A stretch of 16,634 nucleotides of DNA, taken from positions 1-16,634 of the forward strand of contig JAUVIY010000020.1 in the NCBI GenBank assembly GCA_030592625.1, given 5' to 3'. A model generated the notes under the pieces. The model made no database searches. It was not told the DNA's origin and worked only from the letters and a program-made list of their open reading frames with translations. The position numbers were made by a program, and so were the translations under genes. This DNA is from Spirochaeta sp. Lineage in GTDB: Bacteria > Spirochaetota > Spirochaetia > DSM-2461. Below are positions 14,542-16,634 of the stretch, piece after piece (the first letter of the stretch is position 1; each line of letters opens with the position of its first letter).

Positions 14542-15143
14542 GTACCACATCGATAGATCCGGCCTGGCCGGTAATCGTTCGAATTAACGGTGAGCCGATT
14601 GCGGCGGCCCTGATGAACCGCAAGTCCTTCCGCAAGAGCATCGAGACCGGCACTCCCTGGATCGTGCATCCGGAAACCGGCCGTGTTCTGCCCTGGCCTG
14701 GGGAGCCTCGAACCGTTTCATTGATTGAGGCGTCTGGGCGTTATGAATTGATCCTTCCTGCCGGTGCAGCCCCCGATCCCTACGGAGTCGATACACCTTC
14801 TGATGTTGACCCTGATGATCGATCGGATATGAGTGATATCCGGGTGCCGGAAAACAGGGGAATTAAAGCGGATGGTATCATGGACAGCCTGTCGGTTCTT
14901 ATCGCCGAAAGGCATCGGACCATGCCAGAGGGATCCTATACCACGCACCTTTTCAAGAAGGGATTGGACAAGATCCGGAAAAAAACCGGAGAGGAAGCGA
15001 TTGAACTGATCCTGGCACGGGATAAAAAAGATCTGGTTTATGAATCCGCCGATCTTATCTATCATCTGCTGGTGCTGCTTGAAGCCTCAGGACTTTGCTG
15101 GTCTGATGTAATCGGAGAACTTACACGCCGGCACGGCGAATAG
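14538..15143 (+). CDS. hisIE: HisIE: active HisE (PRA-PH) domain behind a degenerate HisI domain
   Basis: The C-terminal part (114-201) is a good phosphoribosyl-ATP pyrophosphatase: IMDSLSVLIAERHRTMPEGS, then KKTGEEAIELILA (148-160), then ESADLIYHLLVLLEASG (169-185), which hold the acidic metal ligands. It hydrolyses PR-ATP to PR-AMP. The N-terminal ~80 residues sit where HisI (PR-AMP cyclohydrolase) belongs and keep a faint start (PVIVRINGEPIAAALMN). They lack the SRSR-like stretch, the W-x-K-G-E-T-S-G motif, the DCDxD metal site and the zinc cysteines. Cyclohydrolase activity is therefore unlikely. Residues 81-110 are an acidic linker. Start is GTG, with AGGAG 7 nt upstream, overlapping the hisA stop. 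The 3' end overlaps the convergent gene by 23 nt. Confidence 0.88.
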   Translation: MSTTSIDPAWPVIVRINGEPIAAALMNRKSFRKSIETGTPWIVHPETGRVLPWPGEPRTVSLIEASGRYELILPAGAAPDPYGVDTPSDVDPDDRSDMSDIRVPENRGIKADGIMDSLSVLIAERHRTMPEGSYTTHLFKKGLDKIRKKTGEEAIELILARDKKDLVYESADLIYHLLVLLEASGLCWSDVIGELTRRHGE

Positions 15144-15567
15144 AGGAAACCAAAGCGTCGGCATCGCCTTCCATTTCGAAAACCATTTCCTCGATAAAAC
15201 CGGATATGGCGGATTTCCAGCGCAGTTCCACAAGCGGCGGCTGATGGAACAAGTTCAATAAACCGCTTTTCTTTGGTTTGACCCGGAAAAGCTCTATCGT
15301 ATCGGCGGGAATCTCAATGGTTTCATCCTTAGTTCTGCCTCGGCCCTTTTTTCCACCCGAAAACATGTTGGAGAGCCAATTCTCCGAGTGGAAGGTCTGG
15401 AAATACAGGGCCTTTTCCGTCGTGTAGAATAAGCCCCACAAGGGCGCAGGGGTATTTTCACGGATTACCCGGCCCAGTACCTTGACCAAGATGGGCATAC
15501 CAAGGTCTTCTTCCCGGTTTTTCCAGAAATCTTCGGCATCTGCACCGTCATTTCTTCCGAATAACAT
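15121..15567 (-). CDS. Conserved-looking hypothetical protein, possibly PH-like fold
   Basis: I do not recognise this 148-residue protein. It has no signal peptide or membrane segment. The middle (APLWGLFYTTEKALYFQTF, 41-59) resembles the turn-and-strand pattern of bacterial PH-like or GRAM domains, where a protein displays a 'T-x-x-x-L-x-F' strand. A basic, Gly-rich loop follows (70-79), then strands, then a short C-terminal helix (DADALVSSIRRAG). A PH-like fold is only a guess. The ATG has no Shine-Dalgarno but has TAGAAT 7 nt upstream. Its 3' end overlaps hisIE tail to tail by 23 nt, and a small palindrome (CGCCG-GCA-CGGCG, 15126-15138) lies in the overlap. Confidence 0.65.
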   Translation of the reverse strand: MLFGRNDGADAEDFWKNREEDLGMPILVKVLGRVIRENTPAPLWGLFYTTEKALYFQTFHSENWLSNMFSGGKKGRGRTKDETIEIPADTIELFRVKPKKSGLLNLFHQPPLVELRWKSAISGFIEEMVFEMEGDADALVSSIRRAGV

Positions 15568-15580
15568 GAGGACTATTCTA
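15568..15580 (-). promoter_or_regulatory. -10 box immediately before the 15121-15567 gene
   Basis: TAGAAT (15580-15575 on the minus strand, five of six to consensus) is followed by 7 nt and then the ATG at 15567. No Shine-Dalgarno sequence is present. A leaderless transcript is predicted; the -35 region is weak. This suggests the gene is transcribed apart from the permease that ends 45 nt upstream. Confidence 0.4.
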
Positions 15581-15612
15581 ACATCCGCTCAGATATTGTT
15601 CCATCGGCAGAA

Positions 15613-16634
15613 CTAGGACTTCTGCTTGTTGGAGGCGACGTCGATGTAGACCGCTATGATGAGAACCATACCCTTGACGATGTATTGCCAGAAGATGTCC
15701 ATGTTCATAACGCTCATACCGTTGACGATGCTGGCCATGATGAGGGAGCCTACCATCGCGCCGATGATAGTACCCTTGCCTCCCATGAGGCTGGTACCGC
15801 CGATGACGCAGGATGCAATGGTTTCCAGCTCGTAGTTCTGACCGGCATTTACCGTACCTGCGGCGACGTATCCGGTGAGGATGATACCCGCCACGCCTGA
15901 AAGAACTCCCATAAGCACATGAACCAGAAAGATTGTCTTCTTGATGTTGATACCCGAAAGCCTTGTGGCCTCCAGGTTGCCACCCACCGCGTAGGCATAG
16001 CGGCCGAAGCGGGTATTAGTGGAGATGTAGGAAATCAGAAGGGCGACGCCTGCAAGGATGAGTACGGGAATCTGAATACCGCGGTAGCGGTTCATGATGA
16101 AAACATAGACAACCACGACACCGGCGATAATTGTAGCCTTCAGCATATCTTTCCACATCGCAGGAATCTCGAAGCCGTAGCTTCTTTTCTGGTTTCGACC
16201 AAATATTGTCGTGAAGTAGATAATACCGACAACGGCCAGGGCAATAATCCACCCCAGTCCATTGGAAATGTATCCCTGGGCGATCTGCACCAGGCTGCTC
16301 TCTATGGGTGAAATTGTTTTCCCCTGGGTGACGCCCAGAACACCACCGCGAAAAATCTGCATACCCCCCAGAGTGACGATGAAAGCCGGTATCTTAAGAT
16401 AGGCGATAAGCGAGCCCTGCCAGACTCCGATGATGGCTGCCAATATAAGTACGGAAATTATGGTGAGGATCGTCGAGAGGACGCCGATTCCCGCCCGCTC
16501 CATCTGGGGGAAGATCTTGGGCAGCAGGTCGTAGAACACCTTAACCTGAAGAAAAGCCGTCACGGCGCTCAGAAAACCTACAACGGAACCGACGGAAAGG
16601 TCTATGTTTCCCAGGACGATTACCAATACCATAC
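15613..16634 (-). CDS. Sugar ABC transporter permease, XylH type (N-terminus cut off)
   Basis: About 340 C-terminal residues of a membrane permease of the ribose/xylose (BPD_transp_2) family are present; the frame runs off the right edge. Landmarks are GNIDLSVGSVVGF at the start, LKIPAFIVTLGGMQIFRG, the cytoplasmic loop EATRLSGINIKKT (which contacts the ATPase), the segment ELETIASCVIGGTSLMGGKG, and a final NGMSVMNMDIFWQYIVKG helix pair. An extra loop with FGRNQKRSYGF in the middle is like XylH and not the shorter RbsC. It would take up a pentose or similar sugar with a periplasmic binding protein and ATPase encoded beyond the edge, probably upstream. The true start is outside the window. The stop is TAG, with no terminator seen in the following 45 nt. 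Confidence 0.9.
   Translation of the reverse strand, partial: MVLVIVLGNIDLSVGSVVGFLSAVTAFLQVKVFYDLLPKIFPQMERAGIGVLSTILTIISVLILAAIIGVWQGSLIAYLKIPAFIVTLGGMQIFRGGVLGVTQGKTISPIESSLVQIAQGYISNGLGWIIALAVVGIIYFTTIFGRNQKRSYGFEIPAMWKDMLKATIIAGVVVVYVFIMNRYRGIQIPVLILAGVALLISYISTNTRFGRYAYAVGGNLEATRLSGINIKKTIFLVHVLMGVLSGVAGIILTGYVAAGTVNAGQNYELETIASCVIGGTSLMGGKGTIIGAMVGSLIMASIVNGMSVMNMDIFWQYIVKGMVLIIAVYIDVASNKQKS

Overview
The window is about 16.6 kb of dense bacterial chromosome, mostly GC-rich, with ordinary metabolic genes and one visibly AT-rich two-gene insert. It looks most like a free-living spirochaete (Spirochaetota). This is an inference from a WG-repeat lipoprotein with a relaxed lipobox, a MalQ plus large GH13 pair, a BFN-UVR protein and a XylH-like sugar permease. 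No rRNA or other taxonomic marker is present. I see no tRNA, rRNA, IS element, CRISPR array or prophage gene.

Layout. 1-170 (+) is the 3' end of a gene that ends like an outer-membrane beta-barrel. 184-9740 (-) is a run of six genes read right to left: a LysA-like PLP decarboxylase, a BFN/UVR protein, MalQ, then a 381-nt gap rich in inverted repeats, then a 1129-residue GH13-family protein, an SDR-fold protein without the usual catalytic pair, and a divergent DAACS-family transporter. 9829-11810 (+) is a WG-repeat lipoprotein whose stop overlaps the TTG start of class II dihydroorotase (pyrC). 11841-13651 (-) is the AT-rich pair: a V4R sensor-domain protein followed directly by a PAS-GGDEF diguanylate cyclase. 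13813-15143 (+) is hisA overlapping hisIE, whose HisI half looks dead. 15121-15567 (-) is a small protein of unknown function, possibly PH-like, converging on hisIE. 15613-16634 (-) is a sugar ABC permease of the XylH type, cut by the window edge.

How the genes work together. MalQ and the GH13 protein point to alpha-glucan turnover. pyrC, hisA, hisIE and the LysA-like gene are biosynthetic. The V4R and GGDEF genes form a likely sensor and c-di-GMP output module. They differ strongly in base composition from both neighbours, so they may have been acquired.

Main points for a second look: (1) an H-type pseudoknot with good geometry, next to two hairpins, in the malQ-GH13 gap; (2) the V4R/GGDEF module, with an MopR-like cysteine pattern, an intact I-site and a nine-G run inside the GGEEF codons; (3) several transcription units whose -10 element lies 6-7 nt before the start codon with no Shine-Dalgarno sequence, suggesting leaderless mRNAs; (4) apparent loss of key residues in HisI, the SDR and the DAACS transporter.
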